Below are positions 1 through 12,530 of a stretch of DNA of 64,000 nt, piece after piece. The position numbers and the translations under genes were made by a program. The notes beneath the pieces were generated by a model, which did not search any database, was not told the DNA's origin, and worked only from the letters and a program-made list of their open reading frames with translations. Position 1 is the stretch's first letter. Each line of letters opens with the position of its first letter. Origin of the DNA: Andrena cerasifolii (taxonomy: Eukaryota; Arthropoda; Insecta; Hymenoptera; Andrenidae); contig NC_135126.1 in assembly GCF_050908995.1 (NCBI RefSeq), positions 1,302,001-1,366,000 on the forward strand. Reading direction: 5' to 3'.

Positions 1-2858
1 ATCCCCATCGAGATGACTCCCGACAGCAACATGCCTCGAACACGCCTCTGTATATCGAAGGCCTGCCTTCTCGACTTCCTCGAATCCGCCGCTTTTCTCC
101 AACTTTCGTAACGACGCGCCGGAACTTCGCCGCGTAACCCGTATGTACTTGCAAGATACCCACTCGATAACTCTTCTTTTCATCCTCCCCCGCCGAATAA
201 ATCGTAGCCCATTTGCCACGAATTACATCGTAACCGAAACGTCAATCTTAGCCGTGGCTACTTCGCTAACGGGTTCATTGATGTGCCTGGCCGTGGCAGG
301 GGGAAGCAGAGTATCTTCACGCAGGTGTTTTAGTGTAATTGACTGAATTTTCTGAATTTTAAGGGAAGAGGTAGGTTCGATTTGAATGTCCGGATAGATT
401 GATCTCATCTGTGTCGTGGATTGCTTAGTTTAATAAACTTTGATAGAGGTGTTAGATTTCGAGAAGGAGGCAACGTAATCCTGTGACAATATCGTGTAGA
501 GAGGAAGCTGAGGCACCGTTTGATGTTTATGAATATATGGATAGAAAATTGACAGGCGTCAATTTATGCTTCAGACTGCAAGAGTTACGTATGTGGCAAA
601 TACGATATGAAGAGAACTGTATGCCACACAATTGCGTTTCCACCTATTTCCCTCTGCTACTGTACCATCTCTGACTTCCATACCCCCTGCGAACTCTCAA
701 AAGGATACTCCTTCGTCTACTTTTGTAGTGAACTTATCGAGTCCTCCGAGATACATTCGCACGTGAGGTACTACAGGAGATAGCTGGGATGGCTACTACT
801 CAAAATCTGATATTTGAAAGAAAAATCTGCTTTACGGGTAATACGAGAACTCTTTTTACCGAACTAGATGTTCTGCAAAAGATAGTGTAGCTAGCTCGGT
901 CCTTCATACGACAGAGAAGTTACATCGTTTACCAGTTGCAACATTTCGTCCCACATTAGCAATAAAACATGAATGCGTTCCACAATTATATTATACTCGT
1001 GCAATGTCCAGCAAGTTTAAACATGTATATCTAACGAAAGTTTCATGAAAATTTAACGTACACTTAAGACATAGATATTCACTGAACCAATCACCGAAAC
1101 CCTACAGGCATTTTACAAACTGTACAAAAAAGAAACCTGTGCGCATTGCAACAGATGGATCCATTTCAACATTGAATTTACCTCCTTTTTCAGAACTATC
1201 CAACCAGTGCTTGAAAATATAGGAAGAGTATAAAAATGCGATAGAAATAAACAAACAAGAAATATTTAGCTTCGCCTAGGTATGTGGATCAATATCCCCC
1301 TATAACCTGATATTTACTAGCACGTTGCGGGCACGACCAACATTTCACAAACTATTCTTACATTTGCTTTGCAAATTCTCGGTGTCTTCCTAAAATTATT
1401 ATCATCGTGTGTTCTGCACACTTTGTTCGCACCTTCAAACCCGAGAGAAATTTCCAAATACCCCATTGCTGTTCACCTGGTGGACATTAGCCAACCAACA
1501 AGTGTCTAATCCGCACTCGAGTCTGCAAAACACGAATAAAGGTTGCTCGGCTTACTACGCATTCAGCCGAAATTCTATTTAATAAATCCACAAGGAAACT
1601 TTCGAAGGACCATTTTAAGTTTCCCCGGTTCTCCCACGGGATGTACATGCTGCCGAAAGTCGGCGCGGTACGGGCACCCCGTGTATATACCTAGATGGGA
1701 AGACGGCCGAATTTCCACGTGTGCGCGTACATACAGGCGCAGGCCGACGACCGCCGTGACGACGGCTGGCGCTTCGTTATCAGAAACGAATGCCAATTAT
1801 ACTTTAACCAAACTGCGAGTCCAATTTGTGAGTCGACCGTTGGAGTGGCCTCAAACTTCGAACGTAGGGGCCTCCTCTACGTAGGCCAAGCGTGCTGTAG
1901 TGCCTATACTTGCTTCGCCACCAAAATAACAAGAATGTCTCGGCCATTCGCCCCCCGACCTTCTACTCCAGGCCTCGTTCTCTCCGCAGCCTCCAGACCC
2001 GAAATGAGGCGTGTGCCTCCCTAAGGATTCAATTGAACACATTTGTACGAGTTATTTATATGGACGGAACTCGTTCTCGTTCTATCCTCTCCCTGGCTCC
2101 CAACGCGAACAGATGCACGTCTCCATAAAACGCCCCGCTGCAACTTCATCTTCGCCACCGCGGCAGATTTGTCCTTTCGTAATCCGCCAGGCTCTTGATA
2201 TTCTCCTTGAATGATGGATTGGTTAATTTTTAGCCCGCATCCCCACCCCTCCCCCCTCCCGCGGGTCCAAACGGCCTGTCCTCGTATCTTAAGATTGCTC
2301 GACTGGTTATAAATGGTACAGTTCTTTTTTGTATAACACGTGAATGATGAGATTAATGACGGAGAGGGTATCAAAAATATCCGCCGCATGGACTGGTGTT
2401 AATTCTAAAAATAAGGGACGAAAATTGCTCGTCATCTGACAACTGTGCGACTGTTTCACTTAGGAATTTTAATATAATTCCTATTTCCATCCCTCCACCA
2501 CTTGCAACTTTGGAATAAGGCCGCTTAGGACCTCCTCCATTCTATTCCTGCATTCTCTCCAGCAATTACAATTGAGAGGCCCAGTGGAAAACAGGCACAT
2601 GCCATCGTTTTATGATTTTAGAGAAGTGCAAGTTGAAGAGAAAATTATTTTCATTGGAAATGCCGTACGAAATTGTAATTATTTTATTAACAAATTTTAG
2701 CTGAAAAAGTGGCATGGGCCCCTTTTCCACTGCGCATTTTTTTTTTTCAGCGGGAAGAAAATTTAATGTGATTCTGCTCGGTGAAACGCGAAGAATAAAT
2801 ACCCAAGTGAATGAGGAAGAACCAATGATCAAAAACAGTTGAAATTTTCTGAAAGGTG
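1..2858. other. Gene-free stretch
   Basis: I see no coding gene here. The open frames around 1543-2389 lack any recognisable domain and overlap one another on both strands, as expected of chance frames in locally GC-richer DNA (about 1620-2280). No terminal repeats or tandem arrays were recognised. Confidence 0.4.
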
Positions 2859-3134
2859 GTATTAAGCATGGGTGTCCGGGGGCGAAAGGGGCGGTCGCCT
2901 CTCCCCTCGGCTTTTGTGAACAAATCGCTTATTCTCAGAAACTGATCTTCGTTAAGTTTATACTAAAGAAGTGAATATTTTTAAATTTCGGTTTTAAATT
3001 TTTAATTAAATTGGTACTACAAAATTGGTTGAAAGTAGCAAGAGGGCTACTGCACTACTGTACTTTTCTTTACCGTCACCCCAAAATTGCCCCACCCCCC
3101 TGGAAAAAAGTCTGCGGACGCCCTTGGCATTCAG
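2859..3134. mobile_element. Short hAT-like MITE
   Basis: The left end reads CATGGGTGTCCGGGGGC from 2867. The right end, ending at 3126, reads in reverse complement as CAAGGGCGTCCGCAGAC. They form an imperfect TIR of the CAnGGGCGTCCG hAT style. The flanking octamers GTATTAAG (2859-2866) and GCATTCAG (3127-3134) match at 6 of 8 positions, consistent with a decayed 8-bp hAT target duplication. The 260-bp body has no coding capacity. Confidence 0.6.
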
Positions 3135-4128
3135 TTGACAGGATCTAACAAGAAAAATTAACTACGCGCGGTATGCAGTGGCACATTCACGCTGCACCCT
3201 TATGTCGGTTCACAGGAAAACACATAAACAATAGATCGAGGGAGTTCATCGGTTGGATTGTGAAGCCGTGCACGTAGCCGCATGTAGGAGCATAGATATT
3301 CGTCACGGCCTGTACCGTGCGAGCTGCAACTCGTGCACGCGAGAATAGGCATCTGCGCGCGTTAGAAAGAGCCGACATATGAGGATTGAAAATGGATTTT
3401 CGAAACGCAATTTCCCAGCGAGAAAATGAAGAGCGCACACTGGCGGCCGGTCACGCGTGTTTGCGCTCGTACGCTGAATATTAACAAAAATAATCCACCC
3501 AGCCCCCTCTAAAAGCTACATCGCCACTGGCGGTCCCTCATTTCGCCCTCCCCTTTAGTCGCGCAGCTTTTTTTACGCGACTGAGTAATTCGTGCGGAGC
3601 TTTTCCAATAAAACTTCCAAGCGCTATTCGACAATTTAAAAGGAAACATCTATGAGTGTCGGTAGCGATTTTAAAAGATAATCCGTCGGAATGATGCACC
3701 TCCGTTCTGGATAGTCGCAGAGCTGATTTTATAAACGCGATTCAGTCTGATTTGTTAGCACATGGAACGCGAATGAGGCAAGCCGAGGCAAAATGCGCAT
3801 GCAAGTGTTGCACGTCGGTGAATTGCTCGGGGCCGTTCGCCGCTGCCTCGGGGCTGTTCTCCGCACGCTGTGGGTCGAAAGAAATTAATTCGTTCTCAAT
3901 GCGGGTGTCGTTCCGAGGCAGGACGTGCCGCGGCGCCAGTCGCCGCATGCCTCGGGCCGAGCCAACAACTTTGCATCGGCCCGAGGCATGCGGTGAAAGC
4001 AACGGAAAGACGAGCCTCCTTCTATACATGTTTATTTATGATTTTTTTTTAGAAATACGAATTTTAAGTGGGACCGCATATTTTCTTTACTACTGCGTTG
4101 TAGGCTATAACAAATATATAAAAAGAAA
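3135..4128. other. Gene-free stretch
   Basis: No gene is recognised. Frames at 3187-3438 and 3742-4192 show no domain or splice-supported structure. A short GC-rich self-complementary piece lies near 3945-3990, where CGCATGCCTCGGGCCGA is followed by its near-inverse. Confidence 0.35.
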
Positions 4129-4392
4129 TTTAATGTTAAACAATTTTATTGAAAATGAAGTAAAAACTAAATTAAAACGCAGTAAAAACTAAAAAATAAT
4201 TATTTTCTTGTACTACAATTTTGATGGTGTTAATATCACTTTAAATAAAATCGTGTTCGTATCCTGTTATGAAATATCGTGCCTCATGATTTTATTTAAA
4301 GTGATATTAACACAATCAACACTGTAGTACAAGAAAAGAATTATTTTTTAGTTTTTAGTGCATTTTTAATAAAATCGTATAGCATTAAATTT
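4129..4392. repeat. Fold-back element, family FB-A copy 1
   Basis: AT-rich arms of about 110-125 bp (4129-4256 and 4280-4392) are inverted copies around a short core containing CCTGTTATGAAATATCGTG. The arms carry TTTAAATAAAATCGT and TAATATCACTTTAAAT motifs that recur in inverted order. The same family is at 32682-33035, and half of it is embedded in the elements at 17757-18983 and 23833-25167. It is noncoding. Confidence 0.7.
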
Positions 4393-4439
4393 TTTTAAAA
4401 TTATTTTTTATTTTTTAATTTTTTTATTTTTAAATTTTT

Positions 4440-4712
4440 AGTTTTATATATATTGACACAACATGCTGAGGAGATATGTTCGTACGTACATAAAATAATA
4501 ATAATTAGGTGACAATGGTTATTATTATAAACCAGAACTGGTAAAATATTGGGCCAATGTTGATGCAGTGTAGGATGGGACCACCGGGGCATCGCCTTCT
4601 TTCGAATAAAAAAAAGATTATCAAAATCGATCCATATGCTAAGGAGTTATAATATAAAAAAATACATACAGGTCGAATATATAACCTCCTCATTTTTGAA
4701 GATATGTTTTCA
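4440..4712 (-). mobile_element. LINE-like 3' tail fragment
   Basis: On the minus strand the segment reads as a run of the style 'AACTCC...GGATCGATTTTGATAAT...', followed by a conserved-looking GCGATGCCCCGGTGGTCCCA. It resembles the noncoding 3' tails of RTE-type LINEs, where a 'gaccgattttgataat' phrase is common. There is no reverse transcriptase frame. This is assignment by resemblance only. Confidence 0.3.
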
Positions 4713-4867
4713 TTAAGGGGTGGTGCCACCTTGTGCGCATGGAAATCGTAGGTTTTGTTTAGAAATTTTTTCTTTAAATAATAATGAACTCAGTAAAAAA
4801 TCTGATTAATGGCGTTCATTAAACAAACCTATGACTTTGATGCGTCCAAGGTGGCACCTTCCCTTAA
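4713..4867. mobile_element. TTAA-flanked palindromic MITE (147 bp)
   Basis: The element lies between TTAA at 4713-4716 and TTAA at 4864-4867. The left end, GGGGTGGTGCCACCTTG, matches the right end read in reverse, GGGAAGGTGCCACCTTG. The arms extend about 50 bp, with AAACAAACCTA near the centre. TTAA target sites are typical of piggyBac and Kolobok elements; which one applies here is not decided. Confidence 0.7.
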
Positions 4868-6396
4868 ATGATAATACTGATTGTTTAAATAAACCTGGCC
4901 CCTGGGACTGAATATTGAAACTTAATAGAGAGTTTTATTCCATTTCATTTTTGTTTGTTCGCCTGTTTGGTACAAGGGTTCAAGCAAACATTTTGCAATC
5001 GAACGTTTTTCCGTGAAACACTCAACGTTTGAGATTCGCCATACTCCATTGTGACACAGTGTGGTTAACGTAGTGCACATTGAAAATCTCCTATCAAACA
5101 GATGCCCATCGTTATGCGTGCGAAAGCCAAACTGGACTGCCAGACACAGGATCATGTTCAATCATTTTCGGGGCGTATTTCAAGCACTGCTGAAAATCGA
5201 TTAAATATCAAGTGACGCAGTCTCATCGAACGAATCATGCTGGCTCTTGTCCTGTTGAAGACAGGGCGAATTTGACCGGCCATGCTTTATCGTCGCCGCG
5301 TTGACTTTGCCCTGTTTTAAATTAATGAGACTGAGGCACTTTGCGTTCTGGTTCCAGGGATATTGACAATACTGTGCTCCAAATATCGAAACATTTCATA
5401 TATAATTAGGAAATAATTACAAACTCTACAAAGCACTTGGATTATAATGAAAATAATACCTACATTCGAGATATGCGAATTTTTAAATAATTCCGTTCGT
5501 AATCGGAGTGAGAAAGAATCTAAGATCCGAACAGTCGCATTTCGAGATTTTTGTGGCTTCTGTCAGATGTCTAAGTGATTAAATTTTGACTGAATACATA
5601 AAATTTCGATTAAAACATTTTCAGATCTAGAATAGGAGCACGACTTGTAATCTAAGTGCATACATTGCAAGACCTGAGTACACTTTAACAAAATAAATTG
5701 AAGGGAAGTATTTAACTCGATATTGTTACTGATACAACTTCGCAGATACTTCTGCAATCCCAGTGCAAATAGCAAATAAATGATTATTCGTTACATTTTT
5801 CGGTCCGTGATAAAATTTGGGTAGGGTAATACGTATCAGATCAACAAACTTTATCGAGGTATTGTAACGATAATTACGTAGCAACCCGTTAATAGGTATT
5901 ACTGTGAGCAGCCAGCGTCACGTGCAACCATTAACGAAACCCTACGTGAGAAAGGTTTCGATCAGCGAGTCGATTTTAATTAAATTGTCATTCTCTTCAA
6001 TTTACAAACAGCAAATAACATTTTCGACGTCGATGCTTCGGTAACACTATTTTCGATGATAAAAAAAAAAGTGGGATCCGATCGGACTCGACGTATGTAT
6101 TCATTCCAAAATTCGATTAAAATTTGTTCCACCGTAACGATGGCTTCAAACTCGTGATATTATACGTGTCGGCAGTCCGTTATAAACACGGACGCCAGGA
6201 TAAATATTCACCAGGGGGGAAAAAAGGTATTCGATTCTGAATCATCAGAGCAAATAAAAGAGATCTTCTTTGCGGATCGTTTCAAACGAGTTGGCTTCGA
6301 ATTCAATTATTCCCTGTATTCACTGTAACTGCAGCAATTTCGTTATACACTCATTCTCCCGTGTCGGCGAAAATCTAAGACCCCCTCGATTCGAAC
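4868..6396. other. Gene-free stretch
   Basis: AT-rich sequence with no convincing gene. Frames at 4922-5161 and 5563-5775 have no recognisable domain. No repeat with clear ends was found. Confidence 0.35.
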
Positions 6397-6758
6397 GATT
6401 GGATTTTATGTTTCACTATTACATTGACGATCGATAACCTGTGACTCGTGCCATTGATTATTCCGGTGTGGGGGCATAGGTACATGGTGTTTAAAAAAAG
6501 GATTTAAAGTTTTGGGATTTAAAGTTTTGGGACTAAAAATAAGACTAAAAATACGTATCATTAACTCAATCTAATGAGTATTTTATATATATAAAAGATT
6601 TAAAGATATATAAAAGATTTAAAGCTATATATATCCCAAAGCTTTAAATCTTTTTTTTTAAACGCCATGTATCTATGCCCCCGCACCCGAATAATCATTG
6701 GCTCGAGTCACAGGTTATCGATCGTCAATGTAATAAAAGTGAAACTTAAATTCCAATC
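6397..6758. repeat. Fold-back element with ~115-bp arms
   Basis: The left arm (from 6397, GATTGGATTTTATGTTTCAC) and the right arm (ending 6758) are inverted copies at roughly 90% identity. Both carry CATTGACGATCGATAACCTG and GGGGGCATAG. The centre is AT-rich with repeated GATTTAAAG. There is no coding capacity and no clear target duplication. Confidence 0.75.
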
Positions 6759-7826
6759 GGAGTAGATATGGAATTTCAATTTCAGTAAAAGAGTGTGAAA
6801 ATATAATTATCGTATGATAGCCTCAGTTTCATGCCCAGAAAGCATGTTCTAAATATGTACCTTCCTTTCGTTCTCACACAAATGTTATGCATCTTTGGAT
6901 CCCAGAAATTACGTGCTCTAAAAGAATCCTGGATTGGTCTTGACAGGCACTTTTTCTACTCGTTGGAGTTGTGTCTTCCTAAAGAAGTAGACTGACATAA
7001 TTCTAACAATAATAATTTCTCGACCTAAGTGGATTAAATCTCAGTTTAATCAGAGCCAAATATTCTTTAACTCTTGAACACCTATGTACGCAAGCTAATA
7101 AATTGCGACGTCCGATAAAAAAAGTGCATCAATCGTCTTTTACATGTATCGCTTTTGAAATTCGATTATTGCTCAGTTGACTGTATCAATGGTAGTCTTC
7201 TCATGCTGCGTGGATCGAAAAAACTTCCGGGAGGCACGATACCGAATAAAAGGTCTGAGCCGCTTAAAAGTCCCGTTTGCGAAAATATACAGAAATGGGG
7301 AGAAGGGAGAGAGAGAGAGAGAGAGAAAAAAAAAGGATGGCGGAACTCAACTCACGGCGAAGCAGATTTCAACCCTCGGGGGGCTTGGGAGCTAACCTGG
7401 GCTAGAGCCGATTAACGATGCAATTTATCAAAAAATAAAAGCATGCTCTTAAGCTGATATTTCGCGACACATGGCGCTGCGATCCCTCGCGGAAAATGTA
7501 CCGCCGTGACTCACCTCCGTTTTTCCTGAACGGCGCAATTATTCCACTTTCGAAGGCCCATTTGCTTGCTTAACCGTGGCTGACCAATTACCCCTGGATG
7601 GCCATTAACAATTTCCTTGTGACGTCATGAATCATGATCGAATTCAACTTCTCATTCTCTCGTTTGTATTAAAGTAATCGAAGGGATGAAGGAATCTAGC
7701 CTTTCATTTACCTATCATCTTCTTCTCTCCTAATTCGCAAAGTGAAACTTGAATACCTATTTCTTGTTGGACGTTCTGTACGCCAACTCCTACGGTCTTA
7801 AAGAATTACGCGATGATAGCTGTTAG
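6759..7826. other. Gene-free stretch with a short (GA)n tract
   Basis: No gene is recognised. A pure GA dinucleotide tract followed by an A-run occupies about 7307-7334. The small overlapping frames at 7155-7415 run through this simple sequence and are not credible genes. Confidence 0.4.
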
Positions 7827-8023
7827 TAGGAGAAAGTGCGGCAAAACCGGGTGCCTAATGTATTTGTCCTGCTACCAAAAAGTCAGACGGCAAAATAAAC
7901 TTTGGACACCGCTAGAAATCTTAATTGAACCTCACAGAATCAGAAAATGAGAGTCCTTTTTTGAAAAAACTATTTGGCTCACAGGAAAACAAGATTTCTC
8001 GGAAGTATGTAAGTTTTACCCTA

Positions 8024-8685
8024 TAGGATAATTCCGGGATAGTTGGCCATACTTTTTTTGTAAGGCTCTCACACAAATAGTGTTATAATTTAAATAAAAA
8101 CAATTATGACACGAGATGCCTGCCTTCATAAATATGTAGCTACAAAAGTTAAGCAAAAATGTGGACAAAATCATCGAAAAGTTAAATTTTTTTAAATTTT
8201 CGGTGGGCCATTTTTTCCTAAATGTCCGGCAGAGATGGCCATATGTGTCCAGGGCAGATGGTCGGAGTTAGTGTGGTCTTTTTCTTCCTTTTCCTTTGCT
8301 GTTATTTTTATTATTCACTAGCTTAAAGCACCCGGCGTTGCCCGGGTAAAGCTTTGATTGTCACAGAGTGTCAAGGGGCTGAAATAAGGGGGAACGGGTG
8401 GGATGTCCAGATTTCATGGTAGTCCATATTCTCCGCAGGGTTCTAGAGAGTAATTATCCAAAATTTGACCTACTTAGATTGGTTAAGAAAGTCGGAATAA
8501 AAAGTATCCTATATGGTATTCCTAGTCCTAGACTATGTGCATACAAAATTTCAATAAGATCCGTTGCGTAGTTGCGACGTGATTGAGTAACACTGATAGG
8601 AAATTTTCGCCATCTGTACATTCTTTCTCGAAATATTTTCGTTGACCATCTCTTTCGTATGGCCATCTCCCCCGGAATTACCCTA
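8024..8685. mobile_element. Nested TA-flanked element (658 bp)
   Basis: TA at 8024-8025 and 8684-8685 bracket an element whose left end GGATAATTCCGGGATAG and right end (reverse) GGGTAATTCCGGGGGAG continue into a shared TGGCCATAC. It sits wholly inside the larger element at 7829-9773, so it inserted later. Noncoding. Confidence 0.7.
8318..8600 (-). mobile_element. Retroelement 3'-tail-like fragment inside the nested element
   Basis: The phrase AGCACCCGGCGTTGCCCGGG, followed by a conserved-looking TTTCAATAAGATCCGTTGCG, resembles the end sequence shared by many insect non-LTR or Penelope-type insertions. If the reading is right, this is the third nesting level at this site. No protein is encoded. 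Assignment rests on motif style only. Confidence 0.3.
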
Positions 8686-9775
8686 GGTGTGGATAATATC
8701 GGGTACCTATTAAAAAACGCATAAAATATGATATAATTATAAAACCTTTATTACTATTATTTTAGAAACCACAAAGAAAGATATTTTAACAAATATTAAT
8801 TTGTACATAAATTTATTTTAATTTATCTAGTGCACAAAAATGACAAATAAAGGTCTCGTCGCCCCCCTCAACTTTTGCGCAAATCTCATGAGCCCACCCG
8901 TGACCTCTACATATAATTTTTTTTTAATATTATTATTCGTCTTTGTTCATTGGAAACATACAAAGAACAATAATACATAAAGAGCAGCGAAGTAAAAGGC
9001 GAGGCTACAGTGCAATAGTCTTAGAAGCCTAACCGTGACTAAATAACTAAAATTAGGAACGAAAAGTAAAGACAGAAAAATTAAGAGAAAAATTATTAAC
9101 CGAAAAGCATAAACGTAGATGGACCGACGAGACGAGACAAGGAAAATAAGGTATATACAGGTGACTTAGGAATAGTGTGGAAATATATATCGTCGAGCTT
9201 TACATTTAAAGTCAAGAAATAAATTTAGCCCTCGAATATCAGGTGGACGGGAATTATAATAGTGAGCAGAAATATGGACAGAAATATAATCAAGATTATT
9301 ATTGGATTTTTTAAGGATTAGAAATCAGCTCCTATAAGACATTTACGCCATACATAGAAAGTATGGGTTCCCGATTTTTCCCCGATACTCAAATACCCGG
9401 TTTTGCCCCAAATGAGGTAAATTACTAAACATGAAATATTTACACTTCGACATGCGATAAAGAAACGGGTAAACGTAAAAATACTGTGTAAAGACTACAG
9501 GATAGAATGCAGTACTTACCGTAATAGATTTTTTAAATCCAAGTGGTATAAAAAAGGCAATTCACCAACGCAACACTAGAACTTTTCAAATCGAAATTTG
9601 TAAACTTCTCTGGATGAAAAACTACGAAGGTCTTTGCGCTGCGATTGATCTCATACCGTCGTGAGGTCCACCCGAATGTAACACCATGCGTTGGGTGCAC
9701 ATCGCAGCTCTTGTCTTAGAAAAACAATGATACCCGGTCTGACCCGCGTACCCGGTTTTGCCCTACTTTCCCCTG

Positions 9776-11038
9776 AAAGAAACTGATATTCTTTCTCAGA
9801 GAATAAAGACAAGAATCGTACAGACCGATCGATGGAATTTCTTGCACGATTCAGAGACGTGACAAGTAAAATTGCCGTAAGCGACGACAGACAATATTTC
9901 GCTCGTTAAGGGCCACGGCGGCGCCCAAAGAGGGCAGGAGATATTAAAAGTAAGGCAGAACGGGCGAACTTATCTCATTAGAACAGCTTGTAAAGCCAAT
10001 CTCCGCTGTGCTCTTGCGCCGACCTCGGATTACACGCGACTTTCGAAAATGATTGAGAGTTAGGGCTCCTGTCTCCCTCATGGTCACAGCCCTCCTGTCG
10101 ATGAGATTGGAAGGACGAATGTTGAAGAAGTAAACGCTCGGATAAAGATAAAGCAAGAGTCTGAAGTATTAAATTAATTAATCACCGCGTACGATTTCTC
10201 ACGATTACTGAAGAGATGATCATAATGAAACGTTTTCTTCGATAATACACGAAAATAAAAATGCAATTTTTTTAGTCTGTCAGCCAGAAGACACTATCGA
10301 TTCTTAATAAAACGTTGGCGTAGAGAAGATGGGATTAATTACGCAATTTACTTTGCGATGGAAATATAGAGAAGTCTCTAGTGTAAGAAGCAATTATGGA
10401 GAATTGAGTACCGACTTTTCTTCGCCTTCCATTTATTTTTCGACCCTTTTGAAATCATCACGCGCCGAATGATCAACGTGCGGCCATGCTGCAGACCACG
10501 ATTACCAACTAAATCAACCACAGGCGCGAATATTGAAGTATGCTAAGAGAATCCATATCGCCACCTGCTCCCTTAATGCACTCATATGTATGTGTAGGAA
10601 ATTCTAATGTGATTTCCGATTCATAATGCATCGATGGGACTAGGGGGGAAAGATGAGAGGACACGAACGTGACGGAACAAGAATCGTGTCGTCCTTCCGA
10701 ATCCTCGCACGCGTAGGTATAAGCTAACTTTCATTTTAACCGAGCCGAGGAGGACTGATAGATTCTCATCTCGATTTTACAGTGCTACTCTGAACCGCGA
10801 AAGGGAAGCTCGAGTACCCCTCGAGAGATCGAATTTATGCGAATTTTCTGGAATCGACCTTGGAACGACGAAAACGTGTGTTTAATTAAGCGATTATCAT
10901 TATTATCATTCAGATACTGATTAGGGTCTTTCCTGTTTCGATGTATGGTTTTAAGAATTAATCTTGATGTCCACGTTCTTCTCTATATTTTAGAGTGGGT
11001 ATAGTTAATCACAGTCACAGGATGTCGAAGTTTTTATT
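9776..11038. other. Gene-free stretch
   Basis: No coding exon or structured repeat is recognised. The 70-residue frame at 9944-10156 (minus) has no domain. Confidence 0.35.
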
Positions 11039-11280
11039 TTAAGGGTTTATACCTAGTAAGGCGGCGAAAAGAGGCGTATATTTGTGAATTTTTTTTGAAG
11101 AAGTAGAAGCATATATTTTTACAAAACTTTATGCGCGAAAAAGAGCAACATTTAAAGAACATTTGGTAATTTTTTGTAAAAAATATTTATGTTTATAATA
11201 AAGTATCAACCGCCATCCAAGAAGAATTTTTAAAAATTTGGTTTGCATTGCCAGTCGGAAATAAATTATCTAAAATCAGA

Positions 11281-11505
11281 AAACAAAAAAGATTTCGTTA
11301 GCATATTAATGTATCTTCCGATTAATGGAGGGAATTTGCGAAATATTAATTTAAAACAAAATGGCGGTTATTTTTGCACGATAAAATCAGGATTTCAACT
11401 TTAAATAGCCGCCATTTTGTTTTAAATTAATATTTCGGAAATTCCCTTCGTTAATCGGAAGATACATTAATATGCTAACGAAATCTTTTTGTGTTTTGAT
11501 TTTAG
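11281..11505. repeat. Inner palindrome of FB-T copy 1
   Basis: Left AGATTTCGTTAGCATATTAA and its exact reverse at the right arm enclose two inverted copies of an AAACAAAATGGCGG block. The arms are about 95 bp. It is a hairpin within the larger hairpin of the 11043-12526 element. Confidence 0.75.
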
Positions 11506-11506
11506 A

Positions 11507-12293
11507 TAAGGTGAATGTCCCAATTTCTGCTCAATTAAGAGGTTACTCGTCAGAAAGGTGTAAAAAATTTGTTTGTAATCAAAATTTGCAGAGTAATTGA
11601 TTAATTCTTTAATAATAAATCAACCAGTCGAAAACTATTTAAGAAATATATTTCAAGCTGTTTAACTACTAGTAGTTTGTAATTACATATAATGCTTTAA
11701 ATGTCCGTATTTCTGCTTACGAAAAATAGCGATGTACGTATTTCTACTCACCATTTGTACCAATTTCTGCTCACATAATATGTTGCCTTTTCAGGTTAAA
11801 ATAAATTACATCTTTTATGGAGATGTTTCATAACACAACAGTAAAGCATAAAATAATGATAAAGCATAAAATAAAATGCCTTCGAATAGAAATAGAGGTT
11901 ACAGCATATATTGACTTGTGAGGTTTTGTTGCTAAAATTTTGGTGAGTAGAAATTCGGACACGACGGTGACTCACTTGACCCTAAACCTAATCACCTGTT
12001 TTCTACTTAAAATAATAAAAAATAGTACAAAATCTACATCCAGAGCACAATACGGTATCTGTTTTTGTTAATAAATAAGATCTTTTACTGCAAAAACTAT
12101 TTTCTGCCCAATTATCGAATACCAATAGTGACCCTGTTCATTACCACAACCAGCTAAAATACTCGCGCAAATGTTCAAATAATTTAAAATTATTTTGTTG
12201 TAACTACAGTACAAACCTGACGCTTATAATAATAAGAAAAATACGAAATGAGCAGAAATGGGGACATGAGTAGAAATTGGGACATTCACCTTA
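11507..12293. mobile_element. TA-flanked MITE, family TA-1 copy 1 (783 bp)
   Basis: TA at 11507-11508 and 12292-12293 flank the TIR AGGTGAATGTCCCAATTTCT (left) and AGGTGAATGTCCCAATTTCT (right, reversed). The motif TTTCTGCTCA recurs subterminally. A deletion derivative is at 48218-48601. The element is inserted in the right half of the TTAA fold-back. It is noncoding and probably mobilised by a Tc1/mariner or pogo-type transposase (inference from the TA target). Confidence 0.8.
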
Positions 12294-12530
12294 ATCTGGT
12301 TCCGAATGGCAATGCTCACCGCAAAACCAAATCTTTAAAAATGCTTCTTGGATGTCAGTTGATACTTTATTATAAACGTAAATATTTCTGTACGAAAAAA
12401 TTACCAAATGTTCTTTAAATGTTGCTCTTTTAAGCGCAAAAAGTTTTGTAAAATATATGCTTCCGCTTCTTCAAAAGAATTTACAAATATTCGCCTCTTT
12501 TCGGCCGCCTAAGTAGGTATAAACCCTTAA

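Larger units (their letters stand above)
7827..9775. mobile_element. Tigger/pogo-like TIR element (1.95 kb), degenerate
   Basis: The left end GGAGAAAGTGCGGCAAAACC (from 7829, preceded by TA) pairs with the right end ending at 9773, which reads GGGGAAAGTAGGGCAAAACC in reverse complement, giving about 26 bp of TIR. The right flank is TG where TA would be expected. A second ACCCGGTTTTGCCCC motif at about 9395 may be a subterminal repeat. The element is interrupted by another TIR element (8026-8683), and no intact transposase frame remains. The class is inferred from the TA target and the style of the ends. Confidence 0.65.
11039..12530. mobile_element. TTAA-flanked fold-back element, family FB-T copy 1 (host of a nested element)
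   Basis: TTAA at 11039-11042 and 12527-12530 flank an element whose left end GGGTTTATACCTAGTAAGGC mirrors its right end (GGGTTTATACCTACTTAGGC in reverse). The inverted arms extend about 240 bp (11043-11285 and 12293-12526), sharing for example GTTGATACTTTATTATAAAC. An inner palindrome lies at 11281-11505, and a TA-flanked element interrupts it at 11509-12291. The internal GCTCACCGCAAAACC is related to a motif in the copies at 19211-19901 and 21873-22682. It has no transposase. Confidence 0.75.
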
